Of a stretch of 13,077 nucleotides of DNA, positions 1 through 7,012 are shown one piece after another. The DNA comes from Rectinema sp003452735. Its GTDB lineage: Bacteria; Spirochaetota; Spirochaetia; Treponematales; Rectinemataceae. The notes beneath the pieces were generated by a model. That model did no database searches. It was not told where the DNA came from and saw nothing but the letters and a program-made list of their open reading frames with translations. The stretch covers positions 1 through 13,077 of the forward strand of contig DAOOGR010000046.1 of the NCBI GenBank assembly GCA_035415815.1, given 5' to 3'. Both the position numbers and the translations under genes were made by a program. Every line of letters begins with the position of its first letter. Positions within the stretch are counted from its first letter, which is position 1.

Positions 1-11
1 ATTGATAGATA

Positions 12-554
12 ATGCCATCAGGACTTCTTTCGCGAATCCAGAAGATTTCTCAACCAGGTTCAGATGCCTTAATCTCGTCCCAGATATCTACTGATTTCCC
101 AGGCTGCATCGTCGCACGCTTTGTAGGTGCGGTTACAGAAGCTAATCTGGATACGGTTGCTCAATCATTCGATAGCATACTCTCCGAAGGCATACGCTAT
201 CTGGTGGTCGATTTTTCTACTATTGAAGATATCGGACCAGCAGGAATGGGGCTAATGCTTGCGCTCAGGCAAAAATTGAGAGACCGGCATGGCGACCTCG
301 TGCTCTGTGGCATGCGGCCTTGCATGGAACGAATGCAGAGGATACTCGGACTCGAGGGCTATTTTACGACCGCAGTGGATGCCCAAAGCGCGCTGACAGG
401 TCTTAAATTCGCAATAAATGGCATATATCCATTATCTGTCCAGTGCCCAGCTTGCAACTCTCTTATAGATATAGAAAAGCCTGGTAGGGGGCGGTGTCAG
501 ACCTGCGAAGCAGTAATAACGGCATTCCCGGATGGAACTATAACGCTCGGTTGA
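12..554 (+). CDS. STAS-domain protein with C-terminal zinc ribbon
   Basis: A 180-residue protein. Residues about 32-130 read as a STAS (anti-sigma-factor antagonist) fold: a beta strand VARFVGAVTEA, helix, core strand YLVVDFSTIEDI, a turn, a helix MGLMLALRQKL and the strand DLVLCGM. In SpoIIAA-type proteins the turn after the core strand is D-S-S-G and its serine is phosphorylated by the partner kinase; here it reads I-G-P-A-G (residues 74-78), so the phosphoacceptor is missing. Residues 145-165 hold two CxxC pairs (C145/C148 and C162/C165), a small zinc ribbon. An in-frame TAG sits just upstream (6-8), and there is no convincing ribosome site before the ATG, so the start could reflect coupling to a gene outside the window. 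It lies 50 bp before the ybjN-like gene on the same strand. Inference: a non-phosphorylated protein-interaction module, perhaps regulating the PspA response. Confidence 0.8.
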   Translation: MPSGLLSRIQKISQPGSDALISSQISTDFPGCIVARFVGAVTEANLDTVAQSFDSILSEGIRYLVVDFSTIEDIGPAGMGLMLALRQKLRDRHGDLVLCGMRPCMERMQRILGLEGYFTTAVDAQSALTGLKFAINGIYPLSVQCPACNSLIDIEKPGRGRCQTCEAVITAFPDGTITLG

Positions 555-604
555 GCGCATAGCGCATAGATCTAAGACAATAGAAGTACAAGGAGGAGGT
601 AGTA

Positions 605-1000
605 ATGTCAGGATTGACCAGAATAGAAAGCTATCTCATCGACCTCGGAATCGAATATCAGGAGCTTTCCAACAGTTCCTGGCTAATTGAGGATGAAAGC
701 AAAGGCTACCCCAGAATGATAGTCAGCCTTTCGGATCCTCTTGTTATTATCAGCGCAAATGTAATGCCAATACCAAAAGAGAACGCCGAAGCGCTCTTCA
801 GGACGCTCCTAGAGCTCAATGCTACGGATCTTCTTCATGGCGCTTATGCAATAAGCGGCGACCAAATCATCGTGATAGATACGCTCGAGTATAACACGCT
901 TGACAAAGAAGAATTTCTTGCATCTATTGAATCGATATCGTTCGCATTGCTAGAGCATTACAAGAAGCTTGCGAGCTATATTCATAAAGTGGAGGAATGA
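605..1000 (+). CDS. YbjN-domain protein
   Basis: A 131-residue soluble protein with the alpha-beta pattern of the YbjN family (often labelled putative sensory transduction regulator; fold related to type III secretion chaperones): N-terminal helix ESYLIDLG, the strand SSWLIEDES, then RMIVSLSDPLVIISANVMPIP, the helix ENAEALFRTLLELNA and a second sheet part ending in a helix over residues 100-126. No signal peptide or membrane segment. A very strong ribosome site (AGGAGG, 591-599) precedes the ATG. Only 3 bp separate its stop from the pspA start, so the two are surely cotranscribed. YbjN-family proteins have no agreed biochemical activity; their frequent placement beside pspA suggests a chaperone or partner role in the envelope stress response. 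Family call fairly sure, function unknown. Confidence 0.75.
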   Translation: MSGLTRIESYLIDLGIEYQELSNSSWLIEDESKGYPRMIVSLSDPLVIISANVMPIPKENAEALFRTLLELNATDLLHGAYAISGDQIIVIDTLEYNTLDKEEFLASIESISFALLEHYKKLASYIHKVEE

Positions 1001-1003
1001 ACT

Positions 1004-1711
1004 ATGGGAATGTTCGATCGCCTTAAAACAGTGATCTCATCGAATATCAACGCTATCATCTCCAAAGCCGAAGACCCCGAAAAAATGCTCAATCAGATGA
1101 TAATCGACATGAATGAGCAGCTTATCGAGTCCAAGAAAGCCGTTGCTATGGCCATTGCAGACGAGAAGCGGCTAGAACGAGAAATGATGGAGAACAAGGC
1201 CAAGGCACAAGAATGGGAAAATAAAGCCATGCTTGCGGTCCGCGCTAACCGCGACGATCTCGCCAAGGAAGCTCTCCTTCGAAAGCAAGAATTCGAAAGC
1301 TATGCTACCCAGCTCGCTCAACAGTGGGAAGCACAAAAACAGTCTGTAGAAAAGCTCAAAGAAGCTCTGCGCCAGCTGCAAAGCAAAATCGAAGAAGCAA
1401 ACCGCAAGAAAAACATTCTTATAGCACGAGCAAAGCGGGCCGAGGCTCAACAGCGCATAACTCAGACCATGTCGAGCATGGCAGGCAATAAGAGCGCCTT
1501 CGAGACATTCGAGCGTATGGAGCGCAAAATCGAGGAAGTCGAAGCACAAGCAGAGGCTACGAAGGAACTAGAGGATACTACCACAGGCGCAAGCCTAGAA
1601 AAGCAATTTGCTCAGCTAGAATCCTCGCCACAGGCAGCGGATGTTATGCTCGAAGAGCTCAAGAAAAAGATGCTAACCGAGGACGCGGGGCGGGCTAATT
1701 CTCAGCAGTGA
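1004..1711 (+). CDS. pspA: Phage shock protein A / IM30 family
   Basis: A 235-residue, almost wholly helical protein of the PspA/IM30 (ESCRT-III-like) family, which coats and stabilises the inner face of the cytoplasmic membrane. Visible family marks: the N-terminal amphipathic helix MGMFDRLKTVISSNINAII, then SKAEDPEKMLNQMIIDM, long charged coiled coil from about 25 to 150, the conserved RANRDDLAKEALLRK (80-94), the patch FERMERKIEEVEAQAEA (168-184) and a short C-terminal helix. Length is typical (about 220-240). The start follows the ybjN-like stop by 3 bp, with GGAGG inside the end of the previous gene as ribosome site. There is no PspF, PspB or PspC gene nearby, so regulation must differ from the enterobacterial psp system; the STAS and YbjN proteins upstream are the natural candidates for partners. 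Confidence 0.93.
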   Translation: MGMFDRLKTVISSNINAIISKAEDPEKMLNQMIIDMNEQLIESKKAVAMAIADEKRLEREMMENKAKAQEWENKAMLAVRANRDDLAKEALLRKQEFESYATQLAQQWEAQKQSVEKLKEALRQLQSKIEEANRKKNILIARAKRAEAQQRITQTMSSMAGNKSAFETFERMERKIEEVEAQAEATKELEDTTTGASLEKQFAQLESSPQAADVMLEELKKKMLTEDAGRANSQQ

Positions 1712-1712
1712 T

Positions 1713-1729
1713 AAGACTTTTTAGTCCTT
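1713..1729 (+). terminator. Weak hairpin after pspA
   Basis: AAGACT, loop TTTT, then AGTCCTT form a short stem with one bulged base directly after the pspA stop. The following sequence is pyrimidine-rich but lacks a clean U tract. It lies in the 89-bp gap between the convergent pspA and murA genes, where termination is expected; strength is doubtful. Confidence 0.3.
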
Positions 1730-1800
1730 CTTCTATTGGTCTTCTTTTTGATTGGGCCTTTTTCTTTATTTGTGTTACATCGGTTTTCAGTCAGCTATTT

Positions 1801-3075
1801 TTATTCTCGCTTAATGTGAGCCCCAACTGCGGATAATCTCTCGACCAGATTCTCATAGCCACGCTCAATCTGGTAGACATTGTGGATAATGCTAGTGCCT
1901 TCTGCGCAGAGAGCAGCGATAACCATAGCCATTCCTGCTCGCACATCAGGTGACACCATCACATTGCCCACAAGCTTCGATGGCCCATAGACAATGGCTC
2001 TATGCGGATCGCATAGCACTATTCTTGCGCCCATCGATATCAATTTATCCACAAAGAACATTCTCGACTCGAACATCTTCTCATGGATAAGCGCTACCCC
2101 ATCTGCTTGCGTTGCCACTACCGTCATTATCGAGGTCAAGTCGGCAGGAAATCCAGGCCATGGGGCATCGTCTATCTTAGGAATTTGGCCACCTATATCC
2201 GGAACAACACGCAGGGCGACCATGTTATTTGGCCTCAATGTGTTCCCCTTCAAATCCCATGTTACGCCTAATTTAGAAAACCCCACCTTGAGAGGTGGAA
2301 GATCGTCCGCCCTGACTCCATCGATCCGCAGATCTCCGCCTGTCACTGCCGCAAGGCCAATAAAAGAGCCAAGTTCCATATAGTCTGCGCTGATTGTGAA
2401 ATCCGTGCCATTTAGGGATTTTGCACCTTGGATAATGAGGCGGTTCGATCCTACTCCATCGATATCAGCGCCCATCTGGATGAGCATTCTGCAGAGATCC
2501 TGCACGTGCGGCTCACAGGCGGCATTCATAAGAATTGTAGTTCCCTCTGCAAGAGATGCCGCCATTATCGCATTCTCCGTGCCAGTCACCGATGCTTCAT
2601 CCAAAAAAACCGGCACACCCACCAGTTTGGTCGCAGAAAAACCAAGCGTATTTTCAAGCGAGATACGCGCTCCAAGCTCTTGAAGCGCAACAATATGTGT
2701 ATCTATGCGCCTACGCCCTATCGTGTCTCCACCCGGAGGAGGCAGAATTGCTTTACCAAAGCGCGCTACAAGAGGACCAGCAAATAGAATGGAGGCTCTG
2801 ACCTTCTTGGCGAGCTCCTCGGGTACTTCGCATTTCGAGATAGAACGTGGATCTAAGCACCAACTATGAGTATCGATTTGCTCGACTAGGCCACCCAGAT
2901 ATCGAAAGACATCGAACATAACAGCGACATCCTCGATTGCGGGTATGTTTCGGAGGGTTACAGGCTCCTGGGCTAAAACTGAGGCCGCAATACATGGTAG
3001 AGCGGCGTTTTTATTGCCTGAAAGTGTGAGTGTTCCCTTGATAGGATATCTACCTTCGATGATATATTTGTCCAT
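1801..3075 (-). CDS. murA: UDP-N-acetylglucosamine 1-carboxyvinyltransferase
   Basis: MurA transfers enolpyruvate from PEP to UDP-GlcNAc, the first committed step of peptidoglycan synthesis, in the cytoplasm. The chosen start gives 424 residues, the usual length, beginning MDKYIIEGRYPIKG. The SGNKNAALP motif (19-27; K22 and N23) binds substrate, and R379 lies in the conserved DVRAGMAM segment. The active-site loop reads PPGGDTIGRRRIDTH: D117 stands where E. coli has Cys115, the fosfomycin target. Asp-type MurA enzymes are active but intrinsically insensitive to fosfomycin, as known in mycobacteria, chlamydiae and Borrelia. The open frame extends 50 codons upstream, but that part overlaps pyrC antisense and has no MurA homology, so I reject it. 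Divergent from pyrC; convergent with pspA. Confidence 0.95.
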   Translation of the reverse strand: MDKYIIEGRYPIKGTLTLSGNKNAALPCIAASVLAQEPVTLRNIPAIEDVAVMFDVFRYLGGLVEQIDTHSWCLDPRSISKCEVPEELAKKVRASILFAGPLVARFGKAILPPPGGDTIGRRRIDTHIVALQELGARISLENTLGFSATKLVGVPVFLDEASVTGTENAIMAASLAEGTTILMNAACEPHVQDLCRMLIQMGADIDGVGSNRLIIQGAKSLNGTDFTISADYMELGSFIGLAAVTGGDLRIDGVRADDLPPLKVGFSKLGVTWDLKGNTLRPNNMVALRVVPDIGGQIPKIDDAPWPGFPADLTSIMTVVATQADGVALIHEKMFESRMFFVDKLISMGARIVLCDPHRAIVYGPSKLVGNVMVSPDVRAGMAMVIAALCAEGTSIIHNVYQIERGYENLVERLSAVGAHIKRE

Positions 3076-3081
3076 AGCCTT

Positions 3082-3110
3082 ACTGTATGCGCTGCCGATA
3101 GGCAGGTCAA
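3082..3110 (-). promoter_or_regulatory. Putative murA promoter
   Basis: On the minus strand TTGACC (3105-3110) and TACAGT (3082-3087) are spaced by 17 bp, a reasonable sigma70-like pair (5/6 and 4/6 to consensus). The expected +1 falls at 3075, the A of the murA ATG, which predicts a leaderless or nearly leaderless message. AAGG lies only 2 bp before the ATG, too close to act as a normal ribosome site. Confidence 0.45.
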
Positions 3111-3138
3111 GCGCACTGAGGTTTTTCTGGAGGACATC

Positions 3139-4224
3139 ATGGCCAAAGAGATCACAAAGGACAAAGCGGACATCGATAGATTCGATATGCCCTTGCCCGA
3201 CGACTTTCATGCTCATTTGCGGCAAGGAGCTCTACTTAAGGCCTCGGTGCTCGGACATGCCGGTCAATTTGCCAGAGTGCTCCTAATGCCCAATACCCTG
3301 CCCCCTGTAGCCAGCCCGAGCCGGCTCAAGGCCTATAGGAGCGAGGTCGACCAAGTCCTGGCAGAGCTTCCTTTGGAAAAGCGCTTTGAGCCGCTCTACA
3401 CTTTCAAGCTGCTTCCTGGAATGAAAGGTTATGATATCGAAGCATTGGTTCAAAAAGGAGCCATAGCCGGCAAGTATTACCCTTCGGGATCGACAACCAA
3501 TGCCGCGGATGGTCCTCGATCCTTCGACGAAGTGGAAGATGCATTGAATGTCATGGAAGAAATGGGGCTCGTTTTGTGCATCCATGGGGAAGATCCAAGC
3601 GCTCCTATTTTAGAGCGAGAGCGAGCTTTCTTGCCACAGGTCGAACGCCTTATTCTGCGCCATCCAAGCTTGCATGTAGTCTTGGAGCATCTTTCAGACG
3701 CTAGGAGTGTTCGTTTTGTGCAACAAGGACCGCAAAACCTTGCAGCAACTATAACCGCACACCATCTGCTTTTCACCCTAGACGACATGATGGCAGATTC
3801 ACTTAATCCTCACTTATATTGTAAGCCGGTCCTCAAGTTCGCCCGCGATAGAGACGCCCTACGGATGGCAGTGCTCTCGGGTTCGAAAAAGTTCTTTTTT
3901 GGAAGCGATTCAGCACCGCACCTGCGAGAAAATAAAGAATGCTCGGCAGTGGCTTCGGGTGTATACTCGGCTCCGACAGCCCTTCCTGCGCTGGTAGAAC
4001 TTTTCGCTGACTTAGGCGGTCTTGACCAACTTGTACCTTTCTTATCGGAAAATGGTGCGCGTTTCTATGGCCTTGCAGCAAAACCTTCTGTTAAAGGAAA
4101 TGAACAGCAAGACGAGGACTCGCGTTCGATAGCTTTCCAACGAATGCCTTGGACGGTTCCAGAAACAATCGATGGCCTTGTGCCTATGTGCGCCAGCCAG
4201 AGATTGAGCTGGCGAGTCGTTTGA
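3139..4224 (+). CDS. pyrC: Dihydroorotase (E. coli-type, class II)
   Basis: Catalyses the reversible cyclisation of N-carbamoyl-aspartate to dihydroorotate, the third step of pyrimidine synthesis. The 361-residue protein shows all metal and catalytic positions of the amidohydrolase fold: DFHAHLR (H24, H26), AGKYYPSGSTTN with the carboxylated lysine K112, IHGED (H149), EHLSD (H184) and the catalytic aspartate in GSDSAPH (D257). NPHLYCKPVLK and the C-terminal RMPWTVPE also match the E. coli PyrC branch (348 residues there). GGAGG at 3129-3133 lies 5 bp before the ATG and fixes the start. It is divergent from murA, and its stop lies 9 bp from that of the convergent peptidase gene, so the two transcripts must overlap at their ends. 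The other pyr genes are not in the window. Confidence 0.95.
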   Translation: MAKEITKDKADIDRFDMPLPDDFHAHLRQGALLKASVLGHAGQFARVLLMPNTLPPVASPSRLKAYRSEVDQVLAELPLEKRFEPLYTFKLLPGMKGYDIEALVQKGAIAGKYYPSGSTTNAADGPRSFDEVEDALNVMEEMGLVLCIHGEDPSAPILERERAFLPQVERLILRHPSLHVVLEHLSDARSVRFVQQGPQNLAATITAHHLLFTLDDMMADSLNPHLYCKPVLKFARDRDALRMAVLSGSKKFFFGSDSAPHLRENKECSAVASGVYSAPTALPALVELFADLGGLDQLVPFLSENGARFYGLAAKPSVKGNEQQDEDSRSIAFQRMPWTVPETIDGLVPMCASQRLSWRVV

Positions 4225-4233
4225 TCTAAAAAC

Positions 4234-5358
4234 CTACAATCTCACAATTCTTGAGTGAGTAATTACTTCTGCGCCTGTATCGGTTATAAGTACATCGTTT
4301 TCTAGTCGCACGCCGCCCAGCTCGGGATGATATAGCCCTGGCTCTATAGTCACAATATGCCCAGGCAGCAAAAGATCGTCTGGCATGGCTCGCATGCTTA
4401 GCGTAGGTAGTTCATGCGCATCTAGACCAATCCCATGCCCAAGCGAATGCGGCATGAACCATCCGGCATTGGCAAAGAATTCATCTACAAGTGTGGCAAC
4501 CTTCAGAAGAGATACACCTGGTCCGCATGCTTCCACCGCAATGCGATGTGCCTCCTCGACAAGATCTATCATAGTCTTCTGCTCCTGGTTAAGAAGATTG
4601 TCTACAAAACTCATAGTCACATCGCTAGTGTAGCCCTCGAAGCGCAGACCAAAATCGAGAATAGAAAGCCCCTTGTTTGCAAAAGGACCTGCGGTAAAAG
4701 TAGGAAAGGCATGGATTCCAAAAGAGCGCTCAGGCCCGGCGACAAGACTTTCGAACCCCATTCCCTCTGCACCCATTCGCCTTGCCTCGCGCTCAAGAAA
4801 AAGAGCGACATCTAGTTCGGTAGAGAGAGTGCCAGCTGCAACCTCCTTCTCGACCATATCCATCAGCTCATCGGTGTATTTAGCTATCATCCAGTACAAA
4901 TCGATCTCGTCTGCGTCTTTTCTGGACCGCATCTCCTTGATAAATCCATCGATGCCGTTCTTTTCGCAGACAAGGTCAAAAGCATCGAGAGACTGAACAA
5001 GCTCTATATATTCGGGATAGGGAGTAGAAGCCGAAAGCGCAACTTTCGAGCCTTTCTCTATACCCAATAGCTCGAACGCTGCCTTGAGAGCTTGAGCAGA
5101 TTGCCTTCCAAAATCAGTAAATGGCAGGATGTGATCCGCATCGCCCAATCGATGCGCCATATTTACATCCCAGGCAATAAGCACAGATGTACCATTCGAA
5201 TTTACTACCAAAAGGGCATCCGAAGGCTGTCCACACAGATAGCGCAGCGACGAGTCGCGTCCATGCTCGAAATCCGATATCATAACGGCGCTTAAGCCTC
5301 TTCGCATAAGTTCTGCCGCAAGCGCAGAGCGCCTTCTTGAGTATTTCTCGTTGTTCAT
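4234..5358 (-). CDS. pepP: M24-family Xaa-Pro aminopeptidase
   Basis: A cytosolic dinuclear-metal peptidase of 374 residues that would remove N-terminal residues preceding proline. Residues 1-140 are the creatinase/prolidase N-terminal domain; the rest is the pita-bread catalytic domain. Metal ligands can all be placed: D235 and D246 (LDFGLRFEGYTSDVTMSF), H308 (SLGHGIGLDAHE), E339 (TIEPGLY) and E353 (VRLENDV), with the substrate histidine H216 in GIHAFPT. No signal peptide. AAGGAG lies 5 bp before the ATG. It stands alone on its strand, divergent from the transport operon, with its own promoter-like hexamers. The family includes aminopeptidase P, PepQ-type prolidase and related enzymes, so the exact specificity and the symbol are uncertain; the peptidase call is firm. 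Confidence 0.87.
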   Translation of the reverse strand: MNNEKYSRRRSALAAELMRRGLSAVMISDFEHGRDSSLRYLCGQPSDALLVVNSNGTSVLIAWDVNMAHRLGDADHILPFTDFGRQSAQALKAAFELLGIEKGSKVALSASTPYPEYIELVQSLDAFDLVCEKNGIDGFIKEMRSRKDADEIDLYWMIAKYTDELMDMVEKEVAAGTLSTELDVALFLEREARRMGAEGMGFESLVAGPERSFGIHAFPTFTAGPFANKGLSILDFGLRFEGYTSDVTMSFVDNLLNQEQKTMIDLVEEAHRIAVEACGPGVSLLKVATLVDEFFANAGWFMPHSLGHGIGLDAHELPTLSMRAMPDDLLLPGHIVTIEPGLYHPELGGVRLENDVLITDTGAEVITHSRIVRL

Positions 5359-5401
5359 ACGTGCTCCTTAGGATTAAAAATAAAATGGAAAGAACAAAGC
5401 A

Positions 5402-5430
5402 ATTATCCTTCGACACAAAGCTGCTGTCCA
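5402..5430 (-). promoter_or_regulatory. Putative promoter of the M24 peptidase gene
   Basis: On the minus strand TGGACA (5425-5430) and GATAAT (5402-5407) are 17 bp apart, 5/6 matches to each sigma70 hexamer. The predicted start near 5395 leaves a leader of about 37 nt containing the AAGGAG ribosome site. Confidence 0.6.
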
Positions 5431-5500
5431 GTGCGGGCATGCTTAATTGCCGACCTGTCGCAGCGGAATGAGAAAAGAGTTATATGATCGTCTAGATATA

Positions 5501-5531
5501 TGTTCATTAAGATGATTTTGAACTGAGTTCA
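5501..5531. promoter_or_regulatory. Candidate operator upstream of the transport operon
   Basis: TGAACT-G-AGTTCA (5519-5531) is a perfect 6-bp palindrome around one base, and a further half-site TGTTCA lies at 5501-5506. The palindrome ends 23 bp before the -35 box of the transport promoter, a place where activators or upstream repressors bind. The regulator is not encoded in the window. Confidence 0.4.
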
Positions 5532-5554
5532 TAAGAAATCATAAATAAAAACCG

Positions 5555-5583
5555 TTGACAGTGTAAATTTCCAGTGTTTTAAT
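5555..5583 (+). promoter_or_regulatory. Strong putative sigma70 promoter of the transport operon
   Basis: TTGACA (5555-5560, perfect) and TTTAAT (5578-5583, 5/6) are spaced by exactly 17 bp. The predicted start near 5590 gives a 59-nt leader to the binding-protein ATG at 5649. Confidence 0.7.
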
Positions 5584-5598
5584 CAAAGTGATATCAAG

Positions 5599-5616
5599 GT
5601 CTATTTTAATATAGAC
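5599..5616. promoter_or_regulatory. Palindrome at the transcription start, candidate repressor site
   Basis: GTCTAT and ATAGAC form perfect 6-bp arms around TTTAAT. It lies at about +10 to +27 relative to the predicted start, the classic place for a repressor operator of a sugar-uptake operon. It could instead be a weak RNA hairpin in the leader. Confidence 0.4.
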
Positions 5617-5648
5617 ATCTCATTTCAATTTCCATGAGGAGGAAACTG

Positions 5649-6926
5649 ATGAAAAAGGGTATCTCGACTTTTTTTCTTTCAATGATGATGCTGATGGTTA
5701 TAGTCGGGATAGGAGCTCAAGATGCTGACAAATATGCTGTCAAAGCTCCAATCAAGATACAGTTTTGGCACGCACTTGAGGCTCAATATAAGCCGCTTAT
5801 CGACAAGGTAATCGCTGACTTCGAAAAACAGAATCCGCTTATAAAGGTCGAGGCAATCTATCAAGGCAGCTATGCAGATCTCAACGAAAAGCTGATAGCC
5901 GCTCAGGCGGCAGGTACTACTTTGCCAGCGCTAACAGTGGCAAATACACCCTATGTAGCACAATATGGTGCAGCAGGGCTTTGCGAGGTCCTTGATCCAT
6001 ACATCAAGGCTACCGGATTCGACATAAATGACTTTGGTGAAGGTTTGCGAAAAGCCTCGAGTTATGATGGCAAGCAGGTTTCTTTGCCCTTCCTTATTTC
6101 CACCCAAATCATGTTCTACAACAAAGATATGGCGGAAGCAGAAAAAATTAAGCTGCCAGAAAAATGGTCCGATATGGATGAATTCATGAAGAAAGCCTCG
6201 AAGATCTCGGGCGGAGTTACTCAACGATACGCAACAGTTATCCCGGGCTGGGATCAGTGGTATTTCGAGCCTTTCTATCTAAACGCTGGAGTAAAGATAA
6301 TAAAAGACAATAATACTACGGATCTAGGAGAGCCAACCGCTGTTGCAATCACCAAGAAGCTTAAACAGTGGTGTGACGAAAAAACCGCTTACTGGGCTTA
6401 TGGAAAAGATGCTTCTTCTATAATGAGACAGAACTTTCTCGATGGAAAAGCTTTTTCGGTCGTACACACTACTTCATTGTACGAGATGTATGCCACTAAT
6501 GCCAAATTCAAAGTTGGAATGCACTATCTGCCGGGCAATGTCACAAGGAAATCGGAAATTGGAGGATGCGTTCTCCTTATTCCGTCAAAGAACAAACAGG
6601 ATGTAAAGAATGCGGCATGGAAACTTCTCTCCTATCTAACAAGCAAGGAAGTCAACATGCTTTGGGCAAAAGAAACTGGATATATGCCTACCCGCAACTC
6701 TGTCTTACAAACAAGCGAGGCCAAAGCATTTCTGGAAGAAAAACCAGCGTTCAAGGCAGTTTTCGACAATCTAAACAATATAAATCCACGTATTCAGCAC
6801 CCAGCCTATGCAGCGCTTTCCAAGATTTGGATGCAAGAATTGGCTAAGGTCATTATTGAAGGCGGAGATGTCGATTCTTCTATGAAAAAGATGGCACAGC
6901 TTATAAACGAAGCTCTTGAAGACTGA
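5649..6926 (+). CDS. ABC transporter sugar-binding protein
   Basis: A 425-residue extracytoplasmic solute-binding protein of the family serving CUT1 carbohydrate importers. MKKGISTFFLSMMMLMVIVGIGAQ is a Sec signal peptide; there is no lipobox cysteine, so the mature protein should be free in the periplasm, not a lipoprotein. After it come IKIQFWHALEAQYKPLIDKVI, the usual first strand and helix of the family, the hinge-region FYNKDMAEAEKIKLPEKW, and late in the protein WKLLSYLTSKEVNMLWAKETGYMPTR, all typical. I start at 5649, not at the in-frame ATG at 5634, because AGGAGG (5637-5642) lies 6 bp before 5649 and would be inside the gene otherwise. First gene of the operon, followed by an intercistronic hairpin and two permeases. 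The sugar cannot be told from sequence. Confidence 0.92.
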   Translation: MKKGISTFFLSMMMLMVIVGIGAQDADKYAVKAPIKIQFWHALEAQYKPLIDKVIADFEKQNPLIKVEAIYQGSYADLNEKLIAAQAAGTTLPALTVANTPYVAQYGAAGLCEVLDPYIKATGFDINDFGEGLRKASSYDGKQVSLPFLISTQIMFYNKDMAEAEKIKLPEKWSDMDEFMKKASKISGGVTQRYATVIPGWDQWYFEPFYLNAGVKIIKDNNTTDLGEPTAVAITKKLKQWCDEKTAYWAYGKDASSIMRQNFLDGKAFSVVHTTSLYEMYATNAKFKVGMHYLPGNVTRKSEIGGCVLLIPSKNKQDVKNAAWKLLSYLTSKEVNMLWAKETGYMPTRNSVLQTSEAKAFLEEKPAFKAVFDNLNNINPRIQHPAYAALSKIWMQELAKVIIEGGDVDSSMKKMAQLINEALED

Positions 6927-6951
6927 TAAGTAAAAATTAATTCGCTTTTAA

Positions 6952-6987
6952 ATGTGGCTGACAAAAGATACTTTTTGTCAGCCACAT
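6952..6987 (+). repeat. Intercistronic 15-bp hairpin
   Basis: A perfect inverted repeat of 15 bp (arms 6952-6966 and 6973-6987, loop GATACT) in the gap between the binding-protein stop and the first permease. No U tract follows, so it is not a standard terminator. Placement matches the malE-malF REP elements, where a hairpin protects the upstream message and lowers permease expression. Confidence 0.85.
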
Positions 6988-7012
6988 CCTTATTCCGAGT
7001 TAAGCTGGAGAG

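Noticed and set aside
554..567. Tandem AGCGCAT repeat after the STAS gene
   Set aside because: Only two 7-bp copies; could easily be chance.
1172..1549. Long minus-strand open frame within pspA
   Set aside because: Shadow of the coiled-coil coding sequence; Phe/Leu/Cys-rich translation is the antisense of Glu/Lys/Ala codons.
3076..3225. 50-codon N-terminal extension of the murA reading frame
   Set aside because: It overlaps the pyrC start antisense, is not MurA-like, and the internal ATG at 3075 gives the normal protein length and N-terminus.
4225..4233. Bidirectional terminator between pyrC and the peptidase gene
   Set aside because: The gap is 9 bp and no hairpin with a U tract is seen in it or just beyond; termination signals must lie inside the opposing genes.
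5634..5648. Upstream ATG of the binding-protein frame
   Set aside because: It would put the strong AGGAGG ribosome site inside the coding region; the ATG at 5649 has ideal spacing and gives a normal signal peptide.
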